From Shinisaurus crocodilurus (Eukaryota > Chordata > Lepidosauria > Squamata > Shinisauridae), in the NCBI GenBank assembly GCA_021292165.1, contig JAHFWL010001197.1, positions 29,184 to 93,183 on the forward strand: 64,000 bases of DNA, read 5' to 3'. The notes under the pieces are model-generated. The model was not told the origin of the DNA. It saw only the letters and a list, made by a program, of their open reading frames with translations, and searched no databases. Every line of letters starts with the position of its first letter. Position 1 is the stretch's first letter. Shown piece by piece: positions 1 to 10,127 of the stretch. A program made the translations under genes and the position numbers.

Positions 1-1107
1 AATGTCACAAATCCAGTTCAGAGTGAGGACAGGAAGCATTGCCCTCACTCTGAATGGGTAAACATTATTGCCTCTGTTCACAGCCCCAATTCCACAGTTC
101 CTCTTCCAGCCCCATGCAGTCTACTCTACTGCTGGTGGAGGTTCCTTCTTTCCCTCCTACCCCAGCCACTTGTCCAAGGCCTCAACATGAGGAAAGGGGC
201 TTGACAATGACCTGCACTCCTTCTCCTCTTTGCCTCCAAGCTAGTTATGATGAGATCTCTCCCTCCCTGTCTGTCTGTCCTTATGCACCCATTTTCTGAC
301 CCATGCTCACACTTCCCTATCCATGTGTAGGGTCTTGGGGATGTGGAAGCAACCTTAAACCAGGTCAGGTTATTTGCCCATCTAGAACAGCCTCCCCCAA
401 CCTGGTACCCTCCAGGTGTGTTCTATTACAACTCCCATTACCAGCAACCAGCATGGGAAAAAGGCTGGAGAAAAGCCACCCCCAACTTCCTTCCCTGGCC
501 ACTGTGAGTTGGCAGTGCTGGCTCCACCATATATCTATACACACAAACACACTTAGGATTGTGCCATCGCAACTGATGAACTTCCTTCCTGGAATTGTGC
601 AGTTGCCTTTTGGAGTCTGACCTAAAAAAGAGAGAAGATTTCCTTTTGGCCTGCTCATCCCCATCCCGTCAAGGCCACCAACCCTGTCATTTCCTGCCAT
701 GTTAAGTATTTGTCCAGATGCTCGAGGTTTTGCCTGAGGCTCAGGCAACTGTGCCAGGGGTTCTAGTCCTTTTGATGGATGAGTCTGCTCTTTCCTCCTC
801 TTTAATATTCAGGAGGAGAAGACAGGAGAGAGTCCAGGCTGTGTCTTGATGGCTCCCATGTGCCGCCCAAGCTTCCTCGGGAGCAAATCCATGTGTCTCT
901 TGAGTGATGCTGGTATGTCAAGAAGACTGACAGACTACACCAGGAAAAGCTTTAGAGCTGTCAGAGCATATCACCCCACTTTTGTGACAGGGTTCTGCTC
1001 AGCTATTTTGGAAGGAAGGTCTAACGGCATTCCATATGCCAAGCATTTATGTCCGTGGGGTAGTAAGAAGTTAGAAACTAGGCTACGCGTGTTACTGTTG
1101 TGCAATT
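1..1107. other. No gene seen; partial hAT-like MITE
   Basis: No convincing exon, RNA gene or long repeat is visible. Positions about 387-462 resemble the left half of the palindromic hAT MITE seen at 1748 and 57855 (CCCCAACCTGG start, ACAACTCCCAT core), but the right half is missing. The rest looks like unique DNA. Confidence 0.5.
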
Positions 1108-1508
1108 TAGGGATGCATGAGAATTTTGTTTCTGTTTGCAAAACATGTAAAGATGTGCTGCTTAAAGCCCCGAATGCGATCGTGAGTGCAAGCATGTGTC
1201 CACCGAAAATGTTAGCAAACTGCTGGACGTGCGATCAGGTTCGATTTGAGCATATTTCCCAGTACCATTTTGCGCAAATTTCCTTGTAGGCTGAATAAGC
1301 CATGCTTTAGTCTATGGAGGGAAATTGTGCAAATTAGGAAATTTGTGCAAATTTCATGTTCGATCACTGCTCAATTTGCACAATTTCTCCATTTGCACAG
1401 AGTGAGCAGCAACTGCAAATGCAAACAGGAACCAGGTATGAGACGAGCAGCACGATGATATCTGGAGAATCCTAGCGATCTCAAACGTCATTAGTTTGCC
1501 CATCCCTA
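1108..1508 (+). mobile_element. TAGGGATG-family element, subfamily G (G1)
   Basis: About 400 bp bounded by TAGGGATGCATG and CCCATCCCTA. The interior has short inverted segments rich in TTTGCACAAATT. It is similar over most of its length to 48770-49150 in the opposite orientation. No clear target-site duplication is visible (GTGCAATT versus CGAGGGCT), so the copy is probably old or its edge was altered by the MITE that abuts it. It has no coding capacity. The hAT assignment is inferred from sister subfamilies with 8-bp duplications. Confidence 0.7.
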
Positions 1509-1510
1509 CG

Positions 1511-1643
1511 AGGGCTCTCCAACCTTGGGTCCCCAGATGTTGCTGGCCTTCAGCTCCCAGCATACCCAGCCAGTATGGCTAACGGCAAGGGATTCTGGGA
1601 ACTGTAGTCCAGCAACATCTGGGGACCCAAGGTTGGAGAGCCC
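1511..1643. mobile_element. Palindromic hAT-like MITE (type O)
   Basis: A 133-bp foldback with inverted repeats of about 35 bases, AGGGCTCTCCAACCTTGGG at one end and its complement at the other. It ends 2 bp from element G1. The termini resemble hAT MITEs (CAGGGNTCTCCAACC). The flanks (TCCCTACG/GCTATAAA) show no duplication. A half copy lies at 8844-8913. Confidence 0.7.
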
Positions 1644-1747
1644 TGCTATAAAAGAGTCAGATTTATTTGTCCTTTAATTCCTCTGTCCCCAGGATGGTCT
1701 TTCAAGCGGTGTACAAGCTTCCTTGTCATGGATACACAATCTAATGC

Positions 1748-1883
1748 AGGGGTAGGCAAATTGATGCTCTCCAGATGTTTTGGACTATAACTCCCACAGT
1801 CGCTGATCATTGGCCATCCTAACTGGGGCTTTTGGGAGTTGTAGACCAACACAACTGGAAGGCAGCAGGTTGGGGAAGGCCAC
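1748..1883. mobile_element. Palindromic hAT-like MITE (type P)
   Basis: Begins CAGGGGTAGGCAA and ends GGTTGGGGAAGGCCAC, around a TGG-ACTATAACTCCCA inverted core. The flanks share TCTAATG (left ATCTAATG, right CTCTAATG), an 8-bp duplication with one mismatch that fits hAT. Related copies are at 15186, 35408, 36178 and 57855. Confidence 0.72.
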
Positions 1884-1897
1884 TCTAATGTAACTTT

Positions 1898-2023
1898 AGG
1901 TGCAATCTTACACTGTGTTTAGACAGAAAAAAAAGTCCTACAACAACTCCTAGCAGTGCTGGCTGAGGAATGCTGGGAGTTGCAGGGCTTTTTTTCTGTC
2001 TAAACATGCATAGGATGGCACCC
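1898..2023. mobile_element. Palindromic MITE (type L)
   Basis: A foldback with GGTGCAATC near the left end and GATGGCACC at the right. Both arms carry TTTAGACAGAAAAAAAG or its complement plus CTACAACTCC. The same family is at 20971, 26086, 28377/29086 and 44773. It is non-coding and its superfamily is not assigned. Confidence 0.7.
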
Positions 2024-2411
2024 TTCATCAGCTGCAAAGTTTGTTACTCAAGCTATGAAGGTTTGTAACCAACTTCTGCAGGATTGTTAAGAGGTACCAA
2101 GTATCTTGATTTTGTCCTAATTTTGTTTAATAAAGAAAAAAAATGTATTCTTACAGAGCAACTCTACCATTTTCTGGGTGGGAGCTTGGGCAGGTGGTAG
2201 CAAGACAGAAGGGAAGGAGGAGCATTTATTCCAGGGCTGGTGCACATTTCCCACAATGGAATGCTATCTGGTAGCAATATGGCAATGGGCCTTCTCTGTG
2301 GTGGCACCTATTCTCGGAATGCCCTCCCTTCTGTTATTCAGTAGGCACAAACTATAATGTGCAACCTCTTTGCTCAGGCATTCTAGGATCAGTAGTGTTG
2401 TGTAGCTATAA
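2024..2411. other. No gene or recognised repeat
   Basis: Apart from a short A-rich run near 2132-2142, I see no exon, RNA gene or interspersed repeat. Confidence 0.45.
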
Positions 2412-2413
2412 TA

Positions 2414-2474
<61 letters not shown>
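2412..2474. repeat. (ATT)n microsatellite
   Basis: About 21 uninterrupted ATT units directly upstream of a CORE-SINE. The poly-Leu and poly-Ile open frames here are artefacts of the repeat. Confidence 0.97.
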
Positions 2475-2476
2475 GA

Positions 2477-2704
2477 GATCCAGTGTGATGCAGTGGTTAG
2501 AGCGTTGGACTGTGACTCAGGAGATCCAGGTTCTAGTCCCCACTCAGCCATGAAGCTCACTGGGTGACTTTAGGCCAGTCAGCCTAACCTACTTCACAGG
2601 GTTGCTGTGAGGATAAAATGGAGAGGAGGAGGATCATGTAAGTCACCTTGGGTTCCTTGCAGGAGAAAATAGGTGGGAGATATAAATGTAATAAAATAAA
2701 TAAA
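2477..2704 (+). mobile_element. tRNA-derived CORE/MIR-like SINE
   Basis: The head has pol III box-like sequences (GCAGTGGTTAGAGCG, and box B GGTTCTAGTCC near 2529). A CORE/MIR-like body follows (GGGTGACTTTAGGCCAGTCA, then GGGTTGCTGTGAGGATAAAATGG), and it ends TATAAATGTAATAAAATAAATAAA. The body resembles vertebrate MIR-type SINEs. Other copies are at 27269-27494 and 52752-53005. Confidence 0.85.
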
Positions 2705-2772
2705 GATAGATAGATAGATGACAGATAGATATGTGCATGCGCACGCGCACACACACACACACACACACACAC
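2704..2772. repeat. (TAGA)n then (GC/CA)n microsatellites
   Basis: TAGATAGA units at the SINE tail pass into TGCGCACGCGCACACA alternating purine-pyrimidine sequence. The GC/CA part has Z-DNA potential. Confidence 0.9.
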
Positions 2773-2855
2773 GAGAGATAGACTAACAACAGAGTCATTT
2801 CAAAATATATTTAGAGCTAAACATTTTGGCTTCTGCCCTCAGCAGTAGCTGTTTT

Positions 2856-2975
2856 AGGGTGCAATCCAATGAGGCTGCCCATAACCCTCCAAACTCAGAG
2901 GATTATGGGCATGCTATGCATGGCAGGGGAAACACAGAGGCGATGGTCACCTACGCACTCCTTCCACCATACAAA
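2856..2975 (-). mobile_element. Type M foldback fragment
   Basis: TAGGGTGCAATCCAATGAGGCTGCCCATAACCCTCC matches, in reverse, the end of the long M elements at 30690, 39515 and 61850. Only one end is present. Confidence 0.5.
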
Positions 2976-3050
2976 ACACTTAGACGGTTGATTTTGGCTC
3001 TCTAAGTGTTCAACCTTGGAGCACAAGGGGAGTAATGTGAGACACCACCA

Positions 3051-3736
3051 CAGGGATGTTGAAGAGTCCTTGGTCTCGAGTCTCGAGTCGAGTCATGAGT
3101 CTTTGGACCCGAGTCTCGAGTCCGAGTCCGAGTCCTTGGTCCAAAATGGTGACTCACGAGTCCCGAGTCCTGAGTCACTCCCAAAACTGACTCCACAAGT
3201 CCCTATTAAAATCAATGGGGTTTCCCCCCAACAAAATAAGGCTACTTCAGATGTGTGGCTTAAATAAATTCTAGGCACAAGTGTGCCTTTTTATTTCAAA
3301 ACTCTGCAACTGATTTTGGCAAGAACAGACTAGGCAGACAAACCCAAAATAACCAGGCAGGCAGAGGAGGCAGGGAACCCCAAAGCAGGCAGGCCGAGGC
3401 AGCCAAACCCAAAATGTCTGACCCTAACCCTAACCCCCCACAACAACACATCAAAATAAATCTCAACACATCGTTGGGGCTGCGCTCCTGGTAGCTGTCC
3501 ATAGTGGCCGAGCAGCGGCGCTCCTCACTTCCATGCACTCTTCACTGGTGATCGCGCTCCTGGCACAGCCAGAAGACTCGTCAACAGCCCAGGGATGTTG
3601 ACAAGTCCTTGGTCTCGAGTCCCGAGTCGAGTCTCGAGTCCCATTAAAAATATTGGGACTCGAGTCCGAGTCGAGTCAGAGGGGGGACTCAGTCCGACTC
3701 ACGAGTCGAGTCCTCGAGTCCGAGTCCCCATCCCTG
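3051..3736. mobile_element. GAGTC-rich hAT non-autonomous element C1
   Basis: A 686-bp element starting CAGGGATGTTG and ending CCCCATCCCTG. It is flanked by a perfect 8-bp duplication CACCACCA (3043-3050 and 3737-3744), diagnostic of hAT. Both terminal ~130 bp consist of imprecise repeats of CGAGTC/GACTCG, giving many overlapping small palindromes. The middle carries GCAGGCAGAGGAGGC repeats and CCCTAACCCTAACCCC. A second internal CAGGGATGTTG at 3591 suggests an internal duplication or a nested relative. No transposase frame exists. The sister copy is at 47120-47783. Confidence 0.88.
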
Positions 3737-4257
3737 CACCACCAGGATACTTCATAATATGCTGGTGGAGCTTGTCTTCTCCCCTCCTCTCTTCGCCCCT
3801 CCCCGCTCCCAAAAGCCTTTCCCTGAGGTCACTTGCGACATCAGAGCTGCGGCAGGCGTGGTTCTTTCCATGCCATCTGCAAGGACGGGGGTGGGTGGGG
3901 GGGAAGGTGCTCCAAGTTCAATCCCAGCTCCAACCTCAGAGCAAGTTGGAATAATCCTATGGCCATCTAAACTCTGTCTAGCAGCTTAGGGTTGTGTTGC
4001 CCATATTCTAAACTGCTTTAAGATTTTGTTTAAATAGTCAGTGGTATATGAATGTTTCAGATTAATAGAATTCCAAGGACATGTCAGGAGAATGGGAAAT
4101 CTGTAGATCCTGCAGATCCATAGGCCTCCCCTGACCCATCCTGGCACACCTGTGGAATGTTGGCTTCTTGACTCTACCTATGTCCGAGCTCCAGCATCTA
4201 TGAGGCAAGGACCACAGAACTTTCCACAGCAACTGGGAGTGGGGTTCGTATGTTGAA
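3737..4257. other. Intergenic with type N palindrome fragment
   Basis: Around 3877-3990, CCCAGCTCCAACCTC and ATCCTATGGCCATCTA match the palindrome at 11084-11225. The remainder is unassigned and has no plausible exon. Confidence 0.45.
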
Positions 4258-4393
4258 ATTCCATATTGGGCATATTTAGAAAAGGAATTGAAAATAATGC
4301 TGTCAGTATCGTAATGGCCTTATACAAACCCATGATGTGGTCACACTTGGAATGCTGTATACAGTTCTCTGGTCACCGCACTTCAGAAAGGAT
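4258..4393 (+). mobile_element. CR1 LINE fragment, part 1
   Basis: Encodes the CR1 ORF2 C-terminal region (GGCATATTTAGAAAAGGAATTGA, then a segment like IVMALYKPMMWSHLECCIQFSGHRTS). It matches the CR1 at 10729-11083. It is interrupted by a 5S SINE at 4394 and resumes at 4562. Frame damage shows it is a fossil. Confidence 0.85.
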
Positions 4394-4561
4394 TTTTCAT
4401 AGATCATAGAGTTGGAAGGGGCCTACAAGGCCATCGAGTCCAACCCCCTGCTCAATGCAGGAAACTAGTGGAGGGGTCTCCCATCCAAGTAATAACCAGG
4501 CCTGACCCTGCTTAGCTTTCCACGCTCAGACAAGCTGAGCCAGCATAAGCCACAGGTCTGT
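4394..4561 (-). mobile_element. 5S-rRNA-derived SINE with CR1-like tail
   Basis: On the minus strand a 5S internal-promoter region (GGAAAGCTAAGCAGGGTCAGG, then ATTACTTGGATGGGAGACC) is followed by a CR1-like tail (GGGGGTTGGACTCGATGG, then CTATGATCTATGA). It sits inside the CR1, flanked by AGGAT on both sides, and removing it restores the CR1 reading GAAAGGATATTGTAGAG. Other copies are at 8636, 8928, 37851 and 54581. Confidence 0.9.
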
Positions 4562-5172
4562 AGGATATTGTAGAGCAGGAAAAGGTGCAGAAAAGGGCAA
4601 CCAGAATGATCAATGGACTGGAGCAACACTCTTATGGGGCAAGGTTATATTGACTAGGGCTTTTTAGCTTAGGAAAAAAGCAAGTACGGAGAGACAGAGA
4701 GAGGTGTACAGAATTATTCAATGTATGGAGAAAGTGGACAGGGAGAAGTCCACCCCCCTCTCTCCAATAACCTTAGAACCTGCAGTCATCCCATGAAGTT
4801 GATTGGTAGGAAATTCAGGATAGATAAAAGGAAGGACTTCTTCACACAGCGCATAGTTAAACTATGGAATCCTCCTTCACAAGATGTAGTTATGGCCACC
4901 AAATTGGACAACTTTAAATAGGGATGAGACCAATTCATGGAGTAGGATAATAATATCAATGGCTACTAGTCATGATGGCTATCTATTACCTCCCGTATCA
5001 GAGGCAGTATGCCTCAGTATACCAGTTGCTGGCAAACATGAGAGGGATGGTGCTATTGCACTCATATCTTACTTGAGGGCTTCCCACAGGCAGCTGGTTG
5101 GCCACTGTGTGAACAGAATGCTGAACTGGATAGACCCTTGGCCTGATTCAGCATGGCTCTTCTTATGTTCTT
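4562..5172 (+). mobile_element. CR1 LINE fragment, part 2, with 3' end
   Basis: Continues the CR1 through a region encoding a protein like RKFRIDKRKDFFTQRIVKLWNPPSQDVVMATKLDNF (4791-4918), then the 3' UTR (CCAGTTGCTGGCAAACATGAG) to the typical CR1 end TTCTTATGTTCTT at 5172. Pre-insertion continuity with 4258-4393 is clear. Confidence 0.88.
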
Positions 5173-5654
5173 CTTGGCCTCTCTCTTTCTTCTCTAGTCT
5201 CTGGGATGCCCTGCCATGGACAATTGGACAATACGACTGGAGCTCCAGAGGACTTTCATGTATTTTTGAGTTTCTTTCCCACTCAAATATTCATTTTTGG
5301 AATTTGAAAGTTTGTGGACTGTTCATGTGATAGTGATACCGATAGTATAAAATTCTACTGATTATGCTGGTAATGCGTGACAGATTTGCTTTGTCTAAGA
5401 ATTTTATGATATAGGATTTCAGTATTTAGCTAGATTGTGGATCAGCAGGTAACAAATCCCAAGCCATATTCCAGGAACAAAGTGTCACCATGGAAATTGT
5501 AAGTTTTCCCAAATTTCTGTTATTAACACATAGAGTTTTTAATTGGAGGACTCTGAGATCAGCTGTGTCTTTTCATCTTTCACTACAAAATCTTAAACAG
5601 TTTCTGCATGATTCACATTTCATATAAGAGCATTGAATGCAGACAAAAACACAT
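5173..5654. other. No gene or recognised repeat
   Basis: AT-rich unassigned sequence. I see no exon, RNA gene or clear transposon. Confidence 0.5.
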
Positions 5655-5706
5655 CATAGTTGCCGGCCAGATGGGCGATTAATAAATGTTAATAATAAAT
5701 AAATAG
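5655..5706 (+). mobile_element. L2 LINE 3' tail fragment
   Basis: GTTGCCGGCCAGATGGGCGATTAATAAATG matches the last ~50 bp of the L2 copies ending at 45533 and 50345. Confidence 0.7.
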
Positions 5707-7268
5707 TTACAAATAAAACACATTTCATAAGAACTTTAAGTTAGTTCTAGGCACATTGCCTTTAAAAATGATTTTTTCTTGCCACACTTGCCAATGACAT
5801 TTTTTTTTTCTGCTGGGAGCAAAATGGAGCATAGAAGTTGATGGGACAGGTGTCTTGGTCTCTTATGAGTACAGATGGTATGTCCTGGTGAGAACCAGTG
5901 TTTGGTTCTGAAGTCCCTGTATTTTGTCTCTCATGTTTATTTGATTTCTGATTGCACTGTCCATGTGATCCAGCTAGTAACAATAAATTATTTTTTCCCA
6001 GAGTTCCTAACAATGGGGTGATATATTTTCTTCAAATCCTGTCACTACTACTGAGAACATTTCCTTAAGTTCCACAAACAGGATGTCACCTGCTTCTCTT
6101 TTGTAGGTCCCGTTTACTTCTTACAATGTTTTATCTTATTTAGACTCCTTTGTGTCATAAACTGAACACATGGACAATAGTCCAGTAAGCAGTTATCTTT
6201 CCCCCCAGCTTTCTTCTCTTAAGCACCTGCTGGCCTTTCCTTTGTTCAGCTGGGAAAATTTCATATTTCCCATAGCAGGCTCAGACATCAGTGAAAAGTT
6301 AGAGCATGTCAGCAGGAATGCTTCTGTTAGAATGCCTCTGTTCGAATGATCGAATCAAAACAATTCAAACTTCATACAGGAATATATCTTCATATTTCAC
6401 GTGTCCCTTTATAAAAGTTATAGCTCAGGAAAGTGTAGCAATTTATGAGAGAAATTTGGAAGTACAATAACTCTATTTTGATAAACATTTGCAGAGTAGC
6501 CTATTATGCAGGTTAGTACAGGAGTCTTGTCAAATGTTTAGAGTGTAAAGACATGTGGTTCAAATATTTGTCACAAATAGCAGCCAGAATTTCTCCAACT
6601 TCACAGAATATAACTTTTTCTTCAGCAGCTGATGGTAGCCTTCTGACCTCAAATATTGATCCAGAGCACTTTTCAGCATCTGGAGGAATGTTTAAGAATT
6701 TCTTTTGGGGGAGGGGAAGCTGAACTACTAAAATTTTGGATAAAACTTTCTGCTGTGATTGTTGCTGCTGTTTGCTTCCCAAATTTTAGCTCTTCAGTTC
6801 CCCTCCCCCAGTCATTTTCCAATATATATTTTTGTTTGCAAAATTGTGCAGTGGTGCAATTGTAAAATAATGCAATTCCAGCCTTGCAGAAGTTTGCAAA
6901 CAACAAATGGGACGAGGAATAAAAGAAGTTGTGCTTTACAAATTCTCTTTAGTTAAGGCTACATTATGACAAGCCAAGCTCACCAAAGCACAGAATATAA
7001 CTTTTTAGTTATATTCAGTTTTAGTTAAATATAGTTATATTTAGTGGTGCTTCCAGACACCAGCCCCACCTTCCACAACTGATAGCGAAGTCCAAATGAG
7101 AGAGAGAGAGAGAGAGATTTGCACAATTTTACCATTGCAACACAATTGCAGGACGCCGGCTACATTATGGAATCATAATTTCTGACCAGCATGAAATTAG
7201 AGTGGAATTAACCAGGTGTCAAAAAGCTGGAGCAATTATGGAATGGAATTGCTCCATTCCTCTCTCAT
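5707..7268. other. Long unassigned AT-rich stretch
   Basis: No exon or RNA gene is recognised. There is a short (GA)n at 7089-7110, and some TTTGCAAAATTG-type inverted motifs at 6800-6910 and 7120-7160 hint at eroded hAT-like elements, too weak to call. Confidence 0.4.
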
Positions 7269-7372
7269 CCTTAAGCAGGGCTTTTTTTTTTCTTTTTCTT
7301 TTTTTAAATCCCACCTATTCTCCGATGAATTCTAGGCAGCTCACAATGAACAAATATTTAACAATTAAATAC
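7269..7372 (-). mobile_element. RTE/BovB-type SINE or LINE tail fragment
   Basis: Reverse complement reads TGTGAGCTGCCTAGAATTCATCGGAGAATAGGTGGGATTT, a tail of the kind shared by BovB LINEs and squamate SINEs. A pyrimidine run marks its poly-A side. Confidence 0.45.
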
Positions 7373-7374
7373 AA

Positions 7375-7760
7375 TATGGTATTTCAGGGTATACCATATC
7401 AGCAGAGACACTGCCCGTGTATGGACGGGGTTCCTGAATCTTTGATGCATGTTCTTCTCTTCTGTAAATTTTATACTAAATTGAGGGAGGACATAATTTC
7501 GCCATTCTTAAGGAGGTTTCGTGGTTTACCTGATGAATGGTTGGTCACTTTTTGTTTATGTGACCAAAATCCAACTGTCACTTCTTCAGTTACTAAATTC
7601 TTCCTAGCTGCTATGAAAAGAAGGGAATTTTTTTGGTAGGGAACAAGTGAGAGCTCCTTTGTTTATAATCATGTATTATTATGTATGATTATTCTTTCTG
7701 CGATTTGGAATGTAAAGTGTATATGTTGGGTCATGTGACCGTAATAGACAGATGATGGAT
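7375..7760 (+). mobile_element. Non-LTR retrotransposon ORF2 C-terminal fragment
   Basis: An open stretch to a stop at about 7637 encodes a zinc-knuckle-like end (CPCMDGVPESLMHVLLFC: CxC then HxxxxxC) followed by a FLAAMKRREFFW-like C-terminus. This layout is common at the end of non-LTR ORF2 proteins. It could be the same family as the RT fragment at 51050. The clade is not assigned. It is truncated at the 5' end. Confidence 0.6.
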
Positions 7761-8086
7761 ATATCCCTCCATAACACAGAAACAGCAGTGGAGAAACAAA
7801 ACACATGGCAATTGAAATATTGAAAATATTAAAATGCAGAGTAATTAAAACAGCAAGTAAATTTCCACTTCACCAACTTTCGGAAGGTCATTAATGGGGA
7901 AGTGAGATGGGCTTCTGCAGGAGATGACTTCCTGGGCTATGTACACTTACTCATCTGAGCAAAGGTCCAAACAGGCCAACACTAACAAATGGCCAGGCAG
8001 GTACCCCATAGATGCTCACAGACAAGGCATCATGGTGATGGCTGCAAATCCCTGCCTACTATTTGTCTTTAGCATCAGATCTACTC
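7761..8086. other. No gene or recognised repeat
   Basis: Unassigned. One purine-rich segment but no exon or repeat evidence. Confidence 0.4.
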
Positions 8087-8301
8087 GGGGTAGGCTGGAG
8101 ACTCCTATGTCAGTGGGGTATTTTATCCACTGCAGCTTTTATTCTGCGCTGTATGGGAGCTATCCATGGTGGTGAACCTATTTTGGGGATGCAGTTCAGC
8201 ACCATCGATAGCTCCTATAGAGCTCAGGATAAAAACTGCAATGGATGAGGAACCCCCCCCCCCCCCACTGACACAGGAGTCACCAGCCTCCCCTGGATCT
8301 A
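8087..8301. mobile_element. Foldback MITE (type K)
   Basis: Long inverted repeats: GGTAGGCTGGAGACTCC at the left, GGAGTCACCAGCC at the right, meeting at GGTGAACCTATTTT/GTTCAGCACC. A poly-C run lies at 8251-8266. Relatives are at 11300, 43424, 45557 and 45883. Non-coding. Confidence 0.75.
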
Positions 8302-8635
8302 CCCCACCTCTAAACATCCAGGTTGCCTTTTTAATGAGCCTCTTAGGTAATAGCTATTCACAGACCTACCCTCCCCCAGCAACGTGTGAAATCATTTTTT
8401 AACAGACTTCCAAGCTGGTGGCCATCAGTGCGCCGTAACGATGCTGCCAATGCCACCTCTCTTCACATGCTCTCTCTGAGTCACAGTCAGCTGGAAAGTC
8501 ATGCCCACACAACCTCTTCCCCCATCCCACTCCTTGCAGATGGCTCGTTTCTGTTGCTGTTGTCGTTCACTGACTCACACAGTGTGGCAAGGAAGCAGCA
8601 GAGTCCTTGTGCAGGAGAAGATGATGGCCGTGGAC
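8302..8635. other. No gene or recognised repeat
   Basis: Unassigned sequence between a K foldback and a 5S SINE. Short open frames have no family resemblance. Confidence 0.4.
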
Positions 8636-8812
8636 GGGCCTGTGGCTCACGCTGGCTCAGCTTGTCTGAGCGTGGAAAGCTAAGCAGGGTCAGGCCTGGT
8701 TATGACTTGGATGGGAGACCCCTCCTCTAGTTTCCTGCATTGCGCAGGGGGTTGGACACTCGATGGCCTTGTAGGGGCCCTTCCAACTCTATGATGTATG
8801 AAATCTATGTAT
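8636..8812 (+). mobile_element. 5S-rRNA-derived SINE
   Basis: The head reads GCCTGTGGCTCACGCTGG. It carries the 5S internal control region (AAGCTAAGCAGGGTC at 8677-8691 and GACTTGGATGGGAGACC at 8704-8720), then the CR1-like tail CAGGGGGTTGGACACTCGATGG and CTATGATG. The 5S 5' half is not recognisable, so it is a SINE and not a 5S gene. Confidence 0.9.
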
Positions 8813-8843
8813 CAAATAAATTTAAAAAATATAGTTTGCAGAT

Positions 8844-8913
8844 TAATGCTGGCTGGGTATGCTGGGAGCTGTAGGTCAGCAACATCTAGGGACTCAAGGT
8901 TGGAGAGCCCTGC
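8844..8913. mobile_element. Half of MITE type O
   Basis: GCTGGCTGGGTATGCTGGGA and GACTCAAGGTTGGAGAGCCCT match the right half of 1511-1643. Confidence 0.65.
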
Positions 8914-8927
8914 CTTAGAAGCATCTG

Positions 8928-9096
8928 TGGCTCACGCTGGCTCAGCTTGTCTGAGCATGGAAAGCCAAGCAGGGTCAGGCCTGGTTATGACTTGGATGGG
9001 AGACCCCCCTCCTCTAGTTTCCTGCATTGAGCAGGGGGTTGGACTCGATGGCCTCGTAGGCCCCTTCCGACTCTGTGATCTATGAAATCTATGAAT
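8928..9096 (+). mobile_element. 5S-rRNA-derived SINE
   Basis: A second copy within 300 bp of 8636-8812, same strand, with the same 5S boxes and CR1-like tail ending ATCTATGAAATCTATGAATG. The two copies differ at several bases, so they look like separate insertions and not a recent duplication. Confidence 0.9.
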
Positions 9097-9854
9097 GCTT
9101 CTGAGACCTAACACAGCCTCACAGAACAGAAGCACATTTGTGCTTGCTCTGTTTGAAGCAGGAATTCCCTCTCCCAACCCTACAAATAACTAGTACTGCA
9201 GTCGCTCCCCTCGGCTCCTGCCTATAAGCTGAGCAGAGGGCTATCTCACACATTCCGTAATGTGCTATACCGGTGTTTGCAGTCAAATTGCCTGCTAATG
9301 GGCACATTTAATGTTATTTCCAAGTTGTGCTTCTCAGCCTGGGAAACTTTTATTTTAACGTTGCATATTTGAAAGAATAAACAGGAGCCGGTGCTTTACT
9401 AAGCCAACGTGACAATCGCATTCACGTTGCAGGCCGTGCAGAAGAGAGATTTAGAGGGGAATATTTCTAATACCTGAGCGTAAGGATTTATTTTTTGGTT
9501 TGTTTCTTTATTTATATATGCTAGTGCTTCAGCAAGGCACTGCTCTCCGTGTGCTGCACTCCCCTTACGGTTCAGACCTGGAGAGGGAAACAGCAAGCAA
9601 GCACACCTGCTAAACAGGAAGGCTAGGATGGGAAGCACACTGGTGAAGCTGCGCATGCCAGTGCTGACAGCACAGGCTTCGTGCACAAATGACCTGCATT
9701 GGCTAACATGTTCTGGGCTGTTTTGCAATTGGAAGATGTGGCTGTTGGCGCCAGCTAAGCCAATGGAGGGGGCCTTGCTTACTCACCTCTCCCCACATGG
9801 ACAGAGGAATGGTTGGTTGCTATGGGTTGTCACACGAACCTGAAGGACGCTCGC
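9097..9854. other. Unique-looking sequence, possible conserved non-coding DNA
   Basis: No repeat recognised. Part of it (about 9250-9470) has the balanced composition often seen in conserved vertebrate non-coding elements. That is only a guess from appearance. Short frames here show no domain. Confidence 0.3.
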
Positions 9855-10079
9855 TGCTCTCTGCAGCTTGCCTCTCCGCCGTGGCGGCCCGCCCAAATTC
9901 ATTCTTCTGCCGGAAGTGACGCGACGGGACCAGCGCAGGCGCGCGCGGGCGGAGAGCCGAGCCAAGGAGCCACCGCCCACCGGACGTCCGCAGGTAGGCC
10001 CACGCGAGCCTCGCTCGGGCACGAGCGGGGTCGAGTTCGGTCCCACTCGTGCCCGCGCGAGCCACTGGTTACATCCCTA
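9855..10079. mobile_element. GC-rich TAGGGATG-family fragment (E-like)
   Basis: CpG-dense sequence ending TTACATCCCTA at 10079. It shares CCGGAAGTGACGCGACGGGACC-type sequence (near 9910) with E1 at 26880. Its left end is not resolved and no duplication matches the right flank TTTGATGA. It could be taken for a CpG-island promoter, but the transposon-like end and the E1 match favour a mobile element. Confidence 0.55.
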
Positions 10080-10127
10080 TTTGATGACAGAGGCATTTCT
10101 GGCCAAAGGGCAGTTGCTAGTCAAGCT

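Noticed and set aside
2359..2560. Frames resembling poly-Leu/Ile transmembrane segments
   Set aside because: (ATT)n microsatellite.
3420..3436. Interstitial telomere repeat (CCCTAA)
   Set aside because: Only two units inside C1; too short.
8636..8812. 5S rRNA gene
   Set aside because: Only the internal control region is 5S-like; the 5' half and 3' end are replaced, and a CR1-like tail follows.
9800..10079. CpG-island promoter of a host gene
   Set aside because: The E1 similarity and CATCCCTA end favour a mobile element, and no first exon follows.
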